64,000 nucleotides of DNA. Source: Bacillus sp. ISL-45 (lineage in GTDB: Bacteria; Bacillota; Bacilli; Bacillales; Cytobacillaceae). The number at the start of each line of letters is the position of its first letter. Position 1 is the stretch's first letter. Positions 27,309-35,684 of this stretch are shown here, piece after piece. Made by a program: the position numbers and the translations under genes. Location: the NCBI RefSeq assembly GCF_018613195.1, contig NZ_JAGGQQ010000011.1, positions 62,001 to 126,000 of the forward strand, given 5' to 3'. Below the pieces are notes generated by a model that had not been told where the DNA came from, ran no database searches, and worked only from the letters and a program-made list of their open reading frames with translations.

Positions 27309-27333
27309 GGCCCGGCTCATGCTGGGTTTTTCT
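27309..27333 (+). terminator. Intrinsic terminator of ypjP
   Basis: CCCGGC / GCTGGG hairpin with TCAT loop and five T. Confidence 0.7.
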
Positions 27334-27373
27334 ATACAGCCTAAGAACCAAAAAAATGGGAGGAACATCTAGA

Positions 27374-28162
27374 ATGGCAGACATACTGCAAGGGTTTGTT
27401 GATACTTATGTCCAGTTTTTTAATTGGGATATGTGGGTCGAGGTTTTAACTGACCCTGTCAGCTGGGGGCTGATCGGGACACTCGTCATCCTTGAAGGGC
27501 TTTTATCTGCTGATAACGCCCTAGTGCTGGCTGTGATGGTGAAACATTTGCCAGAGAAACAGAGAAAAAGAGCTTTATTCTATGGACTGCTTGGTGCATA
27601 TGCGTTCAGGTTCATCGCAATTGGGATAGGTGTATATTTAATCGAGTTCTGGTGGGTTAAAGTAATTGGCGCTGGTTATTTGGCCTGGCTGGCAATCAAA
27701 TACTTTATCGAAAAGAAAAAAAGTGAGAATCGGGATAGCGGGGAAGTTGCTGGAATCAATCAGAGCGGCCTTCTGATCCGGTTGTTTGGTACATTTTGGG
27801 GTACGGTTGCCGCAGTGGAATTAATGGATATTGCATTCTCTGTGGACAGCGTTCTGGCAGCTTTGGGCATCAGTGAGGAAGTATGGGTATTGCTTCTTGG
27901 CGGTATGCTGGGTGTCTTGATGATGAGAGGAGTTGCGGGAGTATTCCTTAGATTGATTGAGCGTATTCCAGAACTGGAGACGACTGCCTACATCCTGATT
28001 TTTATCATTTCCGCAAAAATGCTGGCTGGTGTTTTTGGAATCCATATAGAACATGCTTATTTCTTCATCCTGTTGCTGATCACTTTTACAGGAACCTTTG
28101 TCGTCCATTTCATGAACAAGAAAAAAGCTGAAGTAAATGAGCAGCAAAAGAATGTCCAATGA
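27374..28162 (+). CDS. yceF: TerC family membrane protein (YceF-like)
   Basis: A 262-residue TerC protein with about seven membrane segments. Conserved acidic motifs LEGLLSADNALVLAVM and MDIAFSVDSVLAALG are the family's putative metal site. B. subtilis TerC proteins (YceF, YkoY) export manganese and help load metal into exoenzymes. YceF is preferred over YkoY because yceG and telA follow. ATG 27374 has GGGAGGAAC upstream; an in-frame ATG 27356 does not. No yybP-ykoY manganese riboswitch is seen upstream. It ends at a terminator. Confidence 0.85.
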   Translation: MADILQGFVDTYVQFFNWDMWVEVLTDPVSWGLIGTLVILEGLLSADNALVLAVMVKHLPEKQRKRALFYGLLGAYAFRFIAIGIGVYLIEFWWVKVIGAGYLAWLAIKYFIEKKKSENRDSGEVAGINQSGLLIRLFGTFWGTVAAVELMDIAFSVDSVLAALGISEEVWVLLLGGMLGVLMMRGVAGVFLRLIERIPELETTAYILIFIISAKMLAGVFGIHIEHAYFFILLLITFTGTFVVHFMNKKKAEVNEQQKNVQ

Positions 28163-28168
28163 TGGAAC

Positions 28169-28201
28169 AAGGAACGGATGCAGGTCTGTTCCTTTTTTTT
28201 A
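28169..28201 (+). terminator. Intrinsic terminator of yceF
   Basis: AAGGAAC / GTTCCTT stem with eight T after it. Confidence 0.85.
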
Positions 28202-28232
28202 TTCTATATTTGAAAACAATCGAACGCGAAAC

Positions 28233-28493
28233 CTACTTTTCGTGATACTCAGAAAGCTCTCTTGCTGCCCTCCTGACAAATAAGAATATACAGGCAAATA
28301 CTACATATATGAGTAAATAGATGCCTGTGAAGTAAAGTATGGGGGAGGCTGCTGGCATGATTAAGAGGGAGAAAATAAGTGAATAAAATAATAAATCAAA
28401 CAAAACGAGACCACCAGAGCTCATAGCCTGGCTGACTTTCCGCAATTCGAGCTGCAAATCTTCAACAGGCTCTCTTTTATAAATAAAGCGCAT
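28233..28493 (-). CDS. Small membrane protein, 86 residues
   Basis: Not recognised. Two hydrophobic segments (about residues 29-48 and 52-73) are flanked by charged ends, with an amphipathic start MRFIYKREPVEDLQLEL. ATG 28493 has GGAAGGTGA upstream. It lies on the minus strand between yceF and yceG, separating genes that are co-directional in B. subtilis. Possibly an unrelated insertion in the cluster. Confidence 0.7.
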   Translation of the reverse strand: MRFIYKREPVEDLQLELRKVSQAMSSGGLVLFDLLFYSLIFSLLIMPAASPILYFTGIYLLIYVVFACIFLFVRRAARELSEYHEK

Positions 28494-28575
28494 GTAAGTT
28501 CACCTTCCAGATCTAAGTATTCATCTATATGCATGGACAGGAATAAGGGTGAAATCCAGGAATTATAAACTTTCT

Positions 28576-28601
28576 TGAAACTTTTGTTAAACTAGTCCGT
28601 A
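28576..28601 (+). promoter_or_regulatory. ECF sigma (SigW/SigM-type) promoter of yceG-telA
   Basis: TGAAAC at 28576-28581 and CGTA at 28598-28601 are separated by exactly 16 bases, the SigW consensus arrangement. The expected start near 28608 is about 105 bases before yceG. In B. subtilis the yce operon is under extracytoplasmic sigma control, which fits. Confidence 0.65.
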
Positions 28602-28713
28602 CTGCAATTACAAGCCTAAATAGACGTTTTACTATGTACGTTATGATAATGGGTATAATCAGCCAATTTTAATCATTATTTTTAGTCTATCGTCCTCAGC
28701 GGGAAGTGATTTT

Positions 28714-30351
28714 ATGTATTCACATGTGAACCAAATAATAATACATCCATTGCCTGTTACATATGACAACTGGCTGGACCTGATAAAAACCACTGCAAGA
28801 GAGCGGCCATTTTACAAAAAAGACGGTGCTTTCACACATATCGGCCAGGTCACTGCCAAGTTCATCGGCATTCCTCATGATGAAGATGAGTATTATAACC
28901 AATTGTATGACTATGTTCACTCGAACGGGCTGATGTTATTAAGCGAATCTTCACTAAATCATTCACTTGATCACTTTCGATTTAAATCAATCGAAAAAAT
29001 AAGCAAATTTAGCGGAGAACAAACTTTACCAATAAAACGCTTTGTGGCACTCATAGACCAAGAAAATTTACTGCCATCCTTTGATAACTTCATGATCAAT
29101 AGACAAATAAGGGATGCTGCTGTTAAAATGACCGAACTGTATTTAAGAACTGAAAAAGGCGACCTTGAGAGCCAGGAGTTCATTTCAATTCTTAATGATG
29201 TCATAGCATGGTTCTTTTACAATTTGAATCACCATCTAAAGAAAGCTAATCCCGAAGGTGATATGCCTGCATTCCTCTGGTATGGAAACTACAGGAAAAG
29301 TCATCAGTACCTGTTATACTTTTTGATACAACTTGGGTGCGATTTGGTTACCTTCACACCGGCGGGAAATGATGTATTAGCGATCACGGGGCCGGATAGG
29401 CTGAAAGCCTTTGTCCATATTTTCCCGGAGACAGGTATTCCAAAGCCGTTTCCAATGGAAAAGAGTAAGCAAACCTCGACGATAGCATACCGGGCATCAA
29501 AGGACATTGAAAAACTCCTAAACTACGATGGAACGATTTTTTATAAACCATGGCAGTTAAGAGAATACGTACCTGATGCCGTTACCCTGAAGACAACGTA
29601 TGATGAATTGTTTTTAGTTGCCAGGGAAAAGGCGATGATCAGGCCATATTTTGAAGTGAAAAACAAAAGAGTTAAGGTTCCTGCCTTGTTTGCAAAAATT
29701 AATGGCGTCTCCAGTAATCGCCGTGAATATTGGAACCGCCTCCATAGATTGATTTTTCAGGAAAATACCTATCTCGTTAAAAGTCTTCCGTTTTTTAAGG
29801 GTGCAAACAATGATTTCCGATTCCATTATCAAAAGTCCCTGGACAATGACGGTTTGCTCAATCCGGAAAAGATGACAGGGGCCCGATACTGGAAGTACAG
29901 CCACCTGCCTTCAGGTCTTCAAAAGGGTCTTGCTTCTGCAATCAGGAATATATGTGCAAACCCAAAACTGAAGCCGCGGAATAGTGAGAAAGAGGATGAT
30001 GTCAAGGTCTATTTGTTTAACCAGTCAATGCAGATACCGCCATTCATTTTAAAAATGCTGCAGAAATACGATTACTCCCAGAATGTGCCTAAGCTGATCA
30101 TTTTTAACAACCAACTCAATGGATCGCTGACCAGGCAAGATGCTGCCCTCCTGTTGTTATTAAATCAATTTGGTATTGATTTAGTGGTTTATAACCCGGC
30201 TGGTCAAAGTGATATAGAAAATTACATCGACGATAGCGAATTTGTATCCCACTGGCTTGATGATGTTGTTTTTGAACAAGAGATAAAGGAACCTTCCGCT
30301 ATAAAAAAAGTAATCTTTCAAGGCATTTTAAAAATCCTAAGGAGAGATTAA
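28714..30351 (+). CDS. yceG: YceG family protein (toxic-anion resistance partner)
   Basis: A 545-residue protein resembling B. subtilis YceG (about 537), encoded beside TelA. It shows two related halves: SHQYLLYFLIQLGCDLVTFTPAGND near residue 200 and DAALLLLLNQFGIDLVVYNPAGQSD near residue 490 (each motif in part). This suggests a duplicated Rossmann-like domain. The biochemical function is unknown. ATG 28714 follows GGGAAGTGAT. It is the first gene of a two-gene unit, and telA begins 4 bases after its stop. Confidence 0.85.
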   Translation: MYSHVNQIIIHPLPVTYDNWLDLIKTTARERPFYKKDGAFTHIGQVTAKFIGIPHDEDEYYNQLYDYVHSNGLMLLSESSLNHSLDHFRFKSIEKISKFSGEQTLPIKRFVALIDQENLLPSFDNFMINRQIRDAAVKMTELYLRTEKGDLESQEFISILNDVIAWFFYNLNHHLKKANPEGDMPAFLWYGNYRKSHQYLLYFLIQLGCDLVTFTPAGNDVLAITGPDRLKAFVHIFPETGIPKPFPMEKSKQTSTIAYRASKDIEKLLNYDGTIFYKPWQLREYVPDAVTLKTTYDELFLVAREKAMIRPYFEVKNKRVKVPALFAKINGVSSNRREYWNRLHRLIFQENTYLVKSLPFFKGANNDFRFHYQKSLDNDGLLNPEKMTGARYWKYSHLPSGLQKGLASAIRNICANPKLKPRNSEKEDDVKVYLFNQSMQIPPFILKMLQKYDYSQNVPKLIIFNNQLNGSLTRQDAALLLLLNQFGIDLVVYNPAGQSDIENYIDDSEFVSHWLDDVVFEQEIKEPSAIKKVIFQGILKILRRD

Positions 30352-30355
30352 GCTG

Positions 30356-31459
30356 ATGAATCCTAATCACGACCGGAATGTGAGCCCGTTAATGGACAAT
30401 TCGAAGGGACTGTTGAGTGAAGAGGCGGTTAACGATATACAGTTGGCGATGAGAAATGAACCCGAGGTGCAGAAGCTGGCACGGAGCATTGATGAACATG
30501 ATATCATCCAAATTCTTGAATACGGGAAGGAGCCAGCTGTTGAGATCTCCCGTTTTTCGGATCAAATCCTTGCTGTAATGCGGACGAACAATGTAAAGCA
30601 ATTTGGACAATTACTTTTGCAGCTGGGCAGGGTTATGGAACGTTTTGACATAAATGATTTTGAAAAAAACTCTGGAGGACTGATCAGCAAGCTATTCAAG
30701 AAACGGGAAAAGATGCTTGATAGGCTGTATAGCAAATACCAGTCGATAGGAATAGAAATGGAACAGATCTATGTGAAAATTTCTGAATACCAGAGTGAGA
30801 TGGCAGAAACAGCGACTATGCTAGAACGACTGTATGAACAGAACATCCAATATTACCTGCTGCTTGAAAAATATGTGGCAGCTGCAGAGCTGAAGCTGAA
30901 TGAATTGAAAACAAACAAGCTTCCGCAGCTTGAACAAAATGCTTTGAATGGTGATCAAATATTTTCGTTGGAACTAGATTCCTTGCGCAATGCGATTGAG
31001 CTCCTGGAACACAGAATATTTGACCTTGGAATGGCAAGAATCATCGCTCTGCAGACTGCACCGCAATTAAGGCTGCTTCAAGGTGGGAATGCGAAGCTCA
31101 TTGGCAAAATCAATTCGGCATTTATAACCACCATTCCAATTTTTAAAAAAGGGCTGATTCAGGCGGTAGCAGCAAAAAGGCAAAAACTAGCGGCTGAATC
31201 AATGAAAGAGCTCGACCGGCGCACGAATGAAATGATGGTTCATAATGCCCGGAACATTGCCGGTCAAAGTATTGAGGTTGCCCGTTTATCGGGTTCACCT
31301 GGGATCAAGATTGAGACGATACAGGAATGCTTCAACATTATTCTGAAGGGAATGCAGGAAACAAAGACAATCGAAGAAGAAAATAGGCGTCTCCGTGAAG
31401 AAGGGGAACAGCGCTTAAAAGAGTTACAGAAAAACTTTAAGAATAGTAAGCAGAAATAA
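30356..31459 (+). CDS. yceH: TelA/KlaA toxic-anion resistance protein (YceH)
   Basis: A 367-residue, mostly helical TelA-family protein associated with tellurite and cell-envelope stress resistance. Family-like parts are VEISRFSDQILAVMRTN and the central DRLYSKYQSIGIEMEQIYVKI coiled coil; the C-terminus is a charged helix. The ribosome-binding site AAGGAGAG lies inside the end of yceG, so translation is coupled. No TerD-type genes (yceC/D/E) are present nearby, unlike in B. subtilis. A terminator follows. Confidence 0.9.
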   Translation: MNPNHDRNVSPLMDNSKGLLSEEAVNDIQLAMRNEPEVQKLARSIDEHDIIQILEYGKEPAVEISRFSDQILAVMRTNNVKQFGQLLLQLGRVMERFDINDFEKNSGGLISKLFKKREKMLDRLYSKYQSIGIEMEQIYVKISEYQSEMAETATMLERLYEQNIQYYLLLEKYVAAAELKLNELKTNKLPQLEQNALNGDQIFSLELDSLRNAIELLEHRIFDLGMARIIALQTAPQLRLLQGGNAKLIGKINSAFITTIPIFKKGLIQAVAAKRQKLAAESMKELDRRTNEMMVHNARNIAGQSIEVARLSGSPGIKIETIQECFNIILKGMQETKTIEEENRRLREEGEQRLKELQKNFKNSKQK

Positions 31460-31478
31460 TTGCTTCAAAGCCTGATTG

Positions 31479-31511
31479 ACTCATCCGAACTGTTTTGGAT
31501 GAGTTTTTTTG
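31479..31511 (+). terminator. Intrinsic terminator of telA
   Basis: ACTCATCC / GGATGAGT followed by seven T. Confidence 0.88.
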
Positions 31512-31568
31512 TGGTTAAGGAATTTATAAAAGTTATTGAGTTGTGGATAACTCTCTGAAGTTTTCTTA

Positions 31569-31837
31569 ATCCAGCTCCAGCGCCTAGCCCCTCGAGTCGC
31601 TTGTCTAGCTGCGGCTCCTAACTCCTCGAGACGCTTCGTTCCTGCCAATGAAGTCAAAGAACGACTTCACTGTCAGGCCCTCCGAGGCATACGATGTGCT
31701 AGACCCGCCAGCCACAGGATAAGGAAAGCTTCGAAGCGAATCATCGCACGACCGAAAGCGGTAGCTTTTGGGAGGACGTGGCGTCATAGGCGGGCAGCGC
31801 TTGTCGGGGCTTAACGAGGCGCTTGCGCTTTTTGTTC
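31569..31837. repeat. Long copy of GC-rich intergenic repeat
   Basis: About 270 bp, markedly richer in G+C than its surroundings. It begins AGCTCCAGCGCCTAGCC and ends GCGCTTGTCGGGGCTTAACG then GGCGCTTGCGCTTTTT. The ends match copies at 4015-4067 and 47351-47459. The open frames inside show no gene-like features. The remaining 31838-32009 is AT-rich leader of the next gene. Confidence 0.7.
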
Positions 31838-32009
31838 TGTGCCGATCATCATGAAATTCGACAGTACCTTCCTGAAATTCTCAGCCAGCAGGCAAGCGAT
31901 CATATGTTATAATTTTTAGTAGATTACTATAAGGAAATTCCCTCGTAAAAATCAACTCGCCAACTCAATTTACATCTTCGGAAAAACACTTCAGGAAAGG
32001 GGATAATAA

Positions 32010-32711
32010 ATGCGAAAGGTTTATCAAATATTCGTTGTTATCATACTTTCCTTTACAATGCTCGGCAGCTCCAATGCTAATATGGACGGCATTTTTCTAT
32101 ATGAATATCCTAAACAATCCCTGCTCTATGAATCACTCCAGCCTGATGACGCAAGGCTTGCTGGTAAATTGATTGTTCTGCCGGAAAAGGATTTTGACCA
32201 GGCAGAAGCTGCTATGATCATAAAAAGACTTACGAGCATTCCGGAAAGCATGATTCAAAAAGCTGTAGACACCAATATTAAAGTGAAGTTATTTGAAGGA
32301 AGTTTGACAGATAATCCAACAGCAAGCCATTTGAAGGGGATTGTTCCCAGAGGATATACAACTGAAAAGACATGGGATCAGGTACCCGGGATTGGCGGAT
32401 CAAGAACCGTTCTTGTGAAAATTGGCAGCAGTGAAAAGGGAAAGGGTCACGGTTCTGTCAATCTTGAGCTGCATGAATTTGCGCACTCACTTGACCGCCA
32501 TGTTTATGACGGAATCAGGCACGAGGAAAGGTTCCAGGAAATCTGGAAGCGTGAAAGCCGTCTGCTTTTCCCTGGCCGTGCCTATTTCCTTGATTACCCT
32601 GAGGAATACTTTGCTGAAAGCTTTGCAATGTTCTATATTGGCGGACTGCCGGCCAAACTCCTTAAGGAGGCCGCGCCGCAAACATATCAATATATCGAAG
32701 GCCTCAAATAG
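32010..32711 (+). CDS. Secreted M34-like metallopeptidase (Pro-Pro endopeptidase/lethal-factor type)
   Basis: A 233-residue protein with an N-terminal signal peptide (about residues 1-24, cleavage near SNAN). The zinc motif HEFAH (His155, His159) is followed by YPEEYFAESFAMFY, whose Glu and Tyr match anthrax lethal factor C-domain and Zmp1/PPEP enzymes. Those relatives cut between prolines in surface proteins. ATG 32010 follows AGGAAAGGGG. No obvious substrate is encoded next to it. The gene is single, closed by a terminator. Confidence 0.8.
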   Translation: MRKVYQIFVVIILSFTMLGSSNANMDGIFLYEYPKQSLLYESLQPDDARLAGKLIVLPEKDFDQAEAAMIIKRLTSIPESMIQKAVDTNIKVKLFEGSLTDNPTASHLKGIVPRGYTTEKTWDQVPGIGGSRTVLVKIGSSEKGKGHGSVNLELHEFAHSLDRHVYDGIRHEERFQEIWKRESRLLFPGRAYFLDYPEEYFAESFAMFYIGGLPAKLLKEAAPQTYQYIEGLK

Positions 32712-32719
32712 GCCTTTTT
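32698..32719 (+). terminator. Intrinsic terminator overlapping the M34 gene end
   Basis: AAGGCCT / AGGCCTT with a CAAAT loop and a short T run. Confidence 0.75.
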
Positions 32720-32866
32720 CCTATTTATTGCATTTAGGCAGGAAATATGGAATCACACAGCAAAGTAATAAGAGAATTCAAAATAAGGGTATATCCTTCC
32801 ACCATTGTTGATTAATTTGCTAAAATAAGAAAAAGAAATTGAACGATTTGAAGGGCAGGGAGATTC

Positions 32867-33661
32867 ATGAAACAATATCTAGAACTTTGCGAACATGTAT
32901 TGAAGACTGGGGTAGAAAAAGAAGACCGTACAGGAACTGGAACAATCAGTACTTTCGGCTACCAAATGCGCTTTAACCTCCAGGAGGGATTTCCGCTGCT
33001 CACCACAAAGAAACTCCACTTGAGATCAATCATCCATGAACTTTTATGGTTCCTGAATGGCGATACGAACGTGAAATACCTTCAGGAAAATGGAGTGCGT
33101 ATATGGAATGAATGGGCAGATGAAAAAGGGGAGCTTGGACCGGTCTATGGCAGTCAGTGGAGATCATGGACAGGTGCGGATGGAGAAACTGTAGACCAGA
33201 TTACGGAATTGATCCATACCATAAAAACCAATCCTGATTCGAGAAGAATGATTGTCAATGCTTGGAATGTGGCTGAAATCGATAAAATGGCCCTTCCGCC
33301 TTGCCATTGCATGTTTCAGTTTTACGTCGCTGATGGCAAGCTTTCCTGCCAGCTGTATCAGAGGTCGGCAGATGTATTCCTTGGCGTGCCATTCAACATC
33401 GCTTCCTATGCCTTGCTGACATTGATGGTCGCTCATGTCTGCGACCTTGAGCCTGGCGAGTTCGTCCATACTTTTGGGGATACTCATATATACATGAACC
33501 ACTTGGAGCAGGTTAAACTGCAGCTCACACGGGATCCCAAGCCATTGCCGCAGATGAAAATTAACCCTGAAGTCAAGTCAATATTTGATTTTAAATACGA
33601 AGATTTCGAGCTGGTCAACTATGAGGCACACCCACATATCAAAGGGGTGGTCAGTGTATGA
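32867..33661 (+). CDS. thyA: Thymidylate synthase
   Basis: A 264-residue E. coli-type thymidylate synthase (ThyB in B. subtilis). Cys146 lies in [12 protein letters not shown], the substrate segment is [21 protein letters not shown], and the folate-binding C-terminus ends IKGVVSV. It methylates dUMP using methylene-THF and yields dihydrofolate, which the next gene's product reduces. ATG 32867 follows GGGAG. The stop overlaps the start of dfrA by four bases (ATGA). Confidence 0.98.
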   Translation: MKQYLELCEHVLKTGVEKEDRTGTGTISTFGYQMRFNLQEGFPLLTTKKLHLRSIIHELLWFLNGDTNVKYLQENGVRIWNEWADEKGELGPVYGSQWRSWTGADGETVDQITELIHTIKTNPDSRRMIVNAWNVAEIDKMALPPCHCMFQFYVADGKLSCQLYQRSADVFLGVPFNIASYALLTLMVAHVCDLEPGEFVHTFGDTHIYMNHLEQVKLQLTRDPKPLPQMKINPEVKSIFDFKYEDFELVNYEAHPHIKGVVSV

Positions 33662-34143
33662 TATCGCTAATTTGGGCAATGGATGAAAATCGGGTCATCG
33701 GATACCATAATCAGCTCCCATGGAGGCTCCCGGAAGACTTAAAGTTTTTCAAGCGTGTAACGATGGGGCACCCAATCATGATGGGAAGAAAAACTTTCGA
33801 GTCAATTGGCAAGCCACTTCCTGGGAGAGAAAATATCATCATAACCCGTGATGAAAGCTACCAGAAGGATGGCTGCACAGTCATGAACTCCATTCAAGAT
33901 TTCATGGCTTATGCAAAGGGAAAAGAAGAAGAGATTTTCGTCATTGGCGGCGCAGAGATTTTTAAGGAAGTTTTGCCAGATGCGGACAAGCTGTACTTAA
34001 CCATGATCCATCATCAGTTTGAAGGAGACACCTTTTTTCCGGTTTTTGACATCGAAAAGTGGGAGCTAGAATCAAGGGAAATCGGAACGAAGGATGAAAA
34101 TAATCCCTACGATTATGAGTTTCTGATTTATAAGCGTAAGTAA
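33658..34143 (+). CDS. dfrA: Dihydrofolate reductase
   Basis: A 161-residue DHFR. The motifs [25 protein letters not shown] (seen in part), [16 protein letters not shown] and [11 protein letters not shown] identify it, with Asp in PEDLKFF at the active site. It regenerates THF and is translationally coupled to thyA by a four-base overlap. A 14-bp perfect hairpin at 34184-34216 lies beyond its stop. Confidence 0.98.
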   Translation: MISLIWAMDENRVIGYHNQLPWRLPEDLKFFKRVTMGHPIMMGRKTFESIGKPLPGRENIIITRDESYQKDGCTVMNSIQDFMAYAKGKEEEIFVIGGAEIFKEVLPDADKLYLTMIHHQFEGDTFFPVFDIEKWELESREIGTKDENNPYDYEFLIYKRK

Positions 34144-34183
34144 GAAATACAGTCACTTTAACAGAAGCTTTGTTAGTATACAG

Positions 34184-34216
34184 AAGGAGGTGGAATGAGA
34201 ACATTCCACCTCCTTT
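34184..34216 (+). terminator. 14-bp perfect hairpin after dfrA
   Basis: AAGGAGGTGGAATG / CATTCCACCTCCTT with AGAA loop; only three T follow, so termination may be partial. The 5' arm happens to contain a Shine-Dalgarno sequence. Confidence 0.7.
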
Positions 34217-34299
34217 ATCTATATTTCTGCACAAATTACATATAGTCTCAAAACATTAAATCCAGTATAATGACAACAGAATAACCTTAGGAGGAAACA

Positions 34300-35031
34300 A
34301 TGCTTCGATTAATTGCGTGTTTTTTGTATATGGGTGGTTATCTTGTTTACACCATACCCAGGCTTTCACGATTAAAGAGATTGCCGGAAGATTTGAAACC
34401 AGAAGTTAAAAAGCACCTGATTCATCAGACGCCAAAAAAATGGTCTAAAACATTCATGGCACTTACAGGATCAGAGGTGGAGGTAATTGGACTTCATCAT
34501 ATACCTGAAGGACCAGTGTTATTTGCCAGTAACCATGAAGGCAATTTCGACATACCCGTTCTTATTGGGTCCATTGAAAAACCTTTTGGCTTCATTTCGA
34601 AAATTGAAGTGAAGAAGGTCCCGGTTTTATCCTCCTGGATGGAAGCGATTGAATGTGTCTTTATTGACAGAAAAAATCGTGAAAAAGCGGCTGGCTCCAT
34701 TATGTCAGGGGTGGACCTTTTGAAGAAAGGGAATTCATTGGTGATTTTTCCAGAAGGAACGAGAAGCAAGGGTGGCCCTGTAGGTCTTTTTAAAGCAGGA
34801 GGCTTCCGTCTTGCCAAAGATTCCGGGGTTCCGATCGTGCCGGTCTCAATCCAGGGCACCGCTGATGTATTTGAAAAAAACGGACGCTTTGTCAAACCTG
34901 CAAAAATAAAAGTGATTATTAGTCCACCGGTTTACAGCCGGCAATATAAGGATAAAGAGCTGATTTCTCTTGCTGAAGAAATAAGGGATATAATCATCCA
35001 ATCCCGTAATGCAAAACGGATTGCCTCATAA
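34300..35031 (+). CDS. plsC: 1-acylglycerol-3-phosphate acyltransferase (PlsC family)
   Basis: A 243-residue acyltransferase. Motif I is SNHEGNFDIP (the H-x4-D catalytic pair), motif II region FIDRKNREKA, and motif III FPEGTRSKGG; VPIVPVSIQGT is motif IV. A hydrophobic N-terminus (residues 1-22) anchors it in the membrane. It acylates lysophosphatidic acid to phosphatidic acid. ATG 34300 follows AGGAGGAAAC. It is placed after dfrA as in B. subtilis (ypkP), but separated by a hairpin. Confidence 0.9.
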   Translation: MLRLIACFLYMGGYLVYTIPRLSRLKRLPEDLKPEVKKHLIHQTPKKWSKTFMALTGSEVEVIGLHHIPEGPVLFASNHEGNFDIPVLIGSIEKPFGFISKIEVKKVPVLSSWMEAIECVFIDRKNREKAAGSIMSGVDLLKKGNSLVIFPEGTRSKGGPVGLFKAGGFRLAKDSGVPIVPVSIQGTADVFEKNGRFVKPAKIKVIISPPVYSRQYKDKELISLAEEIRDIIIQSRNAKRIAS

Positions 35032-35033
35032 TC

Positions 35034-35052
35034 AGCCTTTAAGGCTTTTTTC
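35034..35052 (+). terminator. Short intrinsic terminator of plsC
   Basis: AGCCT / AGGCT with a TTA loop and six T. Its T-rich end merges with the left end of MITE copy C. Confidence 0.55.
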
Positions 35053-35225
35053 TCAAACTTTATGCTATTGAATTTAATATTGGATTGAACTACGTTTATT
35101 TCTTCGTAAAGTGGGCGCTTTTTATGAGAAAAGAGCATGCAAACTTAATACCGACCTCAAAATGGTATATATTACGTTAGAATCAGCTTTAGGATTTTAA
35201 CAACAATCTTTTCGAAAACAGCCTT
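35041..35225. mobile_element. MITE-like element, copy C
   Basis: About 185 bp from GGCTTTTTTCTCAAAC to TCTTTTCGAAAACAGCC: imperfect terminal inverted repeats. It is closely similar to copy D (shared TATGAGAAAAGAGC, CTTTAGGATTTTAACAAC) and related to A and B in inverse orientation. It holds no ORF of note. Confidence 0.8.
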
Positions 35226-35237
35226 CATTTAAATGTC

Positions 35238-35273
35238 AGCAGCCCCTGCTCTTTATCGCAGGGGCTGCTTTTA
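35238..35273. terminator. Hairpin downstream of the minus-strand 73-residue gene
   Basis: AGCAGCCCCTGC / GCAGGGGCTGCT, 12-bp perfect stem; T-rich only on the plus side. Confidence 0.65.
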
Positions 35274-35304
35274 TTGAAAATGGCTGGATGATGTTATGGA
35301 GTTC

Positions 35305-35526
35305 TTATTCGAATTGTGCCAGGCTTTTCATCATTTGTGTGAATTCTGCAGGTATGCAAAAATCATCTGGTTTAAAATTGTCGCGAATCCACTTTACCAT
35401 TTCCAGCGGACTATTGAAGTACTCTCCGCTTGTATCACTTTTGCGAATCATGTAGCGCCCGTTGTCCTCATCAAGTGTAACCTCTACCGGTAAAGCTCCG
35501 TCATAACTGTTTAATGAAAATTCCAT
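35305..35526 (-). CDS. Hypothetical protein, 73 residues
   Basis: Not recognised. A small soluble protein starting MEFSLNSYDGALPVEVTLDE, with SPLEMVKWIRDNF in the middle, probably a single alpha/beta domain. ATG 35526 has GGAGGG at 6 bases. It is divergent from ilvA and convergent with the plsC unit. Confidence 0.75.
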   Translation of the reverse strand: MEFSLNSYDGALPVEVTLDEDNGRYMIRKSDTSGEYFNSPLEMVKWIRDNFKPDDFCIPAEFTQMMKSLAQFE

Positions 35527-35684
35527 TTCATTCCCTCCAGCGTATTTTCGTTATTATATGTTATTTTACTACCATTTTATTCAACATGAAAGCCTAAAAT
35601 TTTAAATATTTAAAAAATTCAATACATAGTGAAATTTCATGTTATAATGGAAAAATTAATATTTTGGAAAGTGAGGGTGACAAA

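Noticed and set aside
27195-27373. yybP-ykoY manganese riboswitch before the TerC gene
   Set aside because: None of the conserved loop motifs is present; only a simple terminator is seen.
31605-31787. Minus-strand 60-codon frame
   Set aside because: It lies wholly inside the GC-rich repeat, has no ribosome-binding site and no protein-like features.
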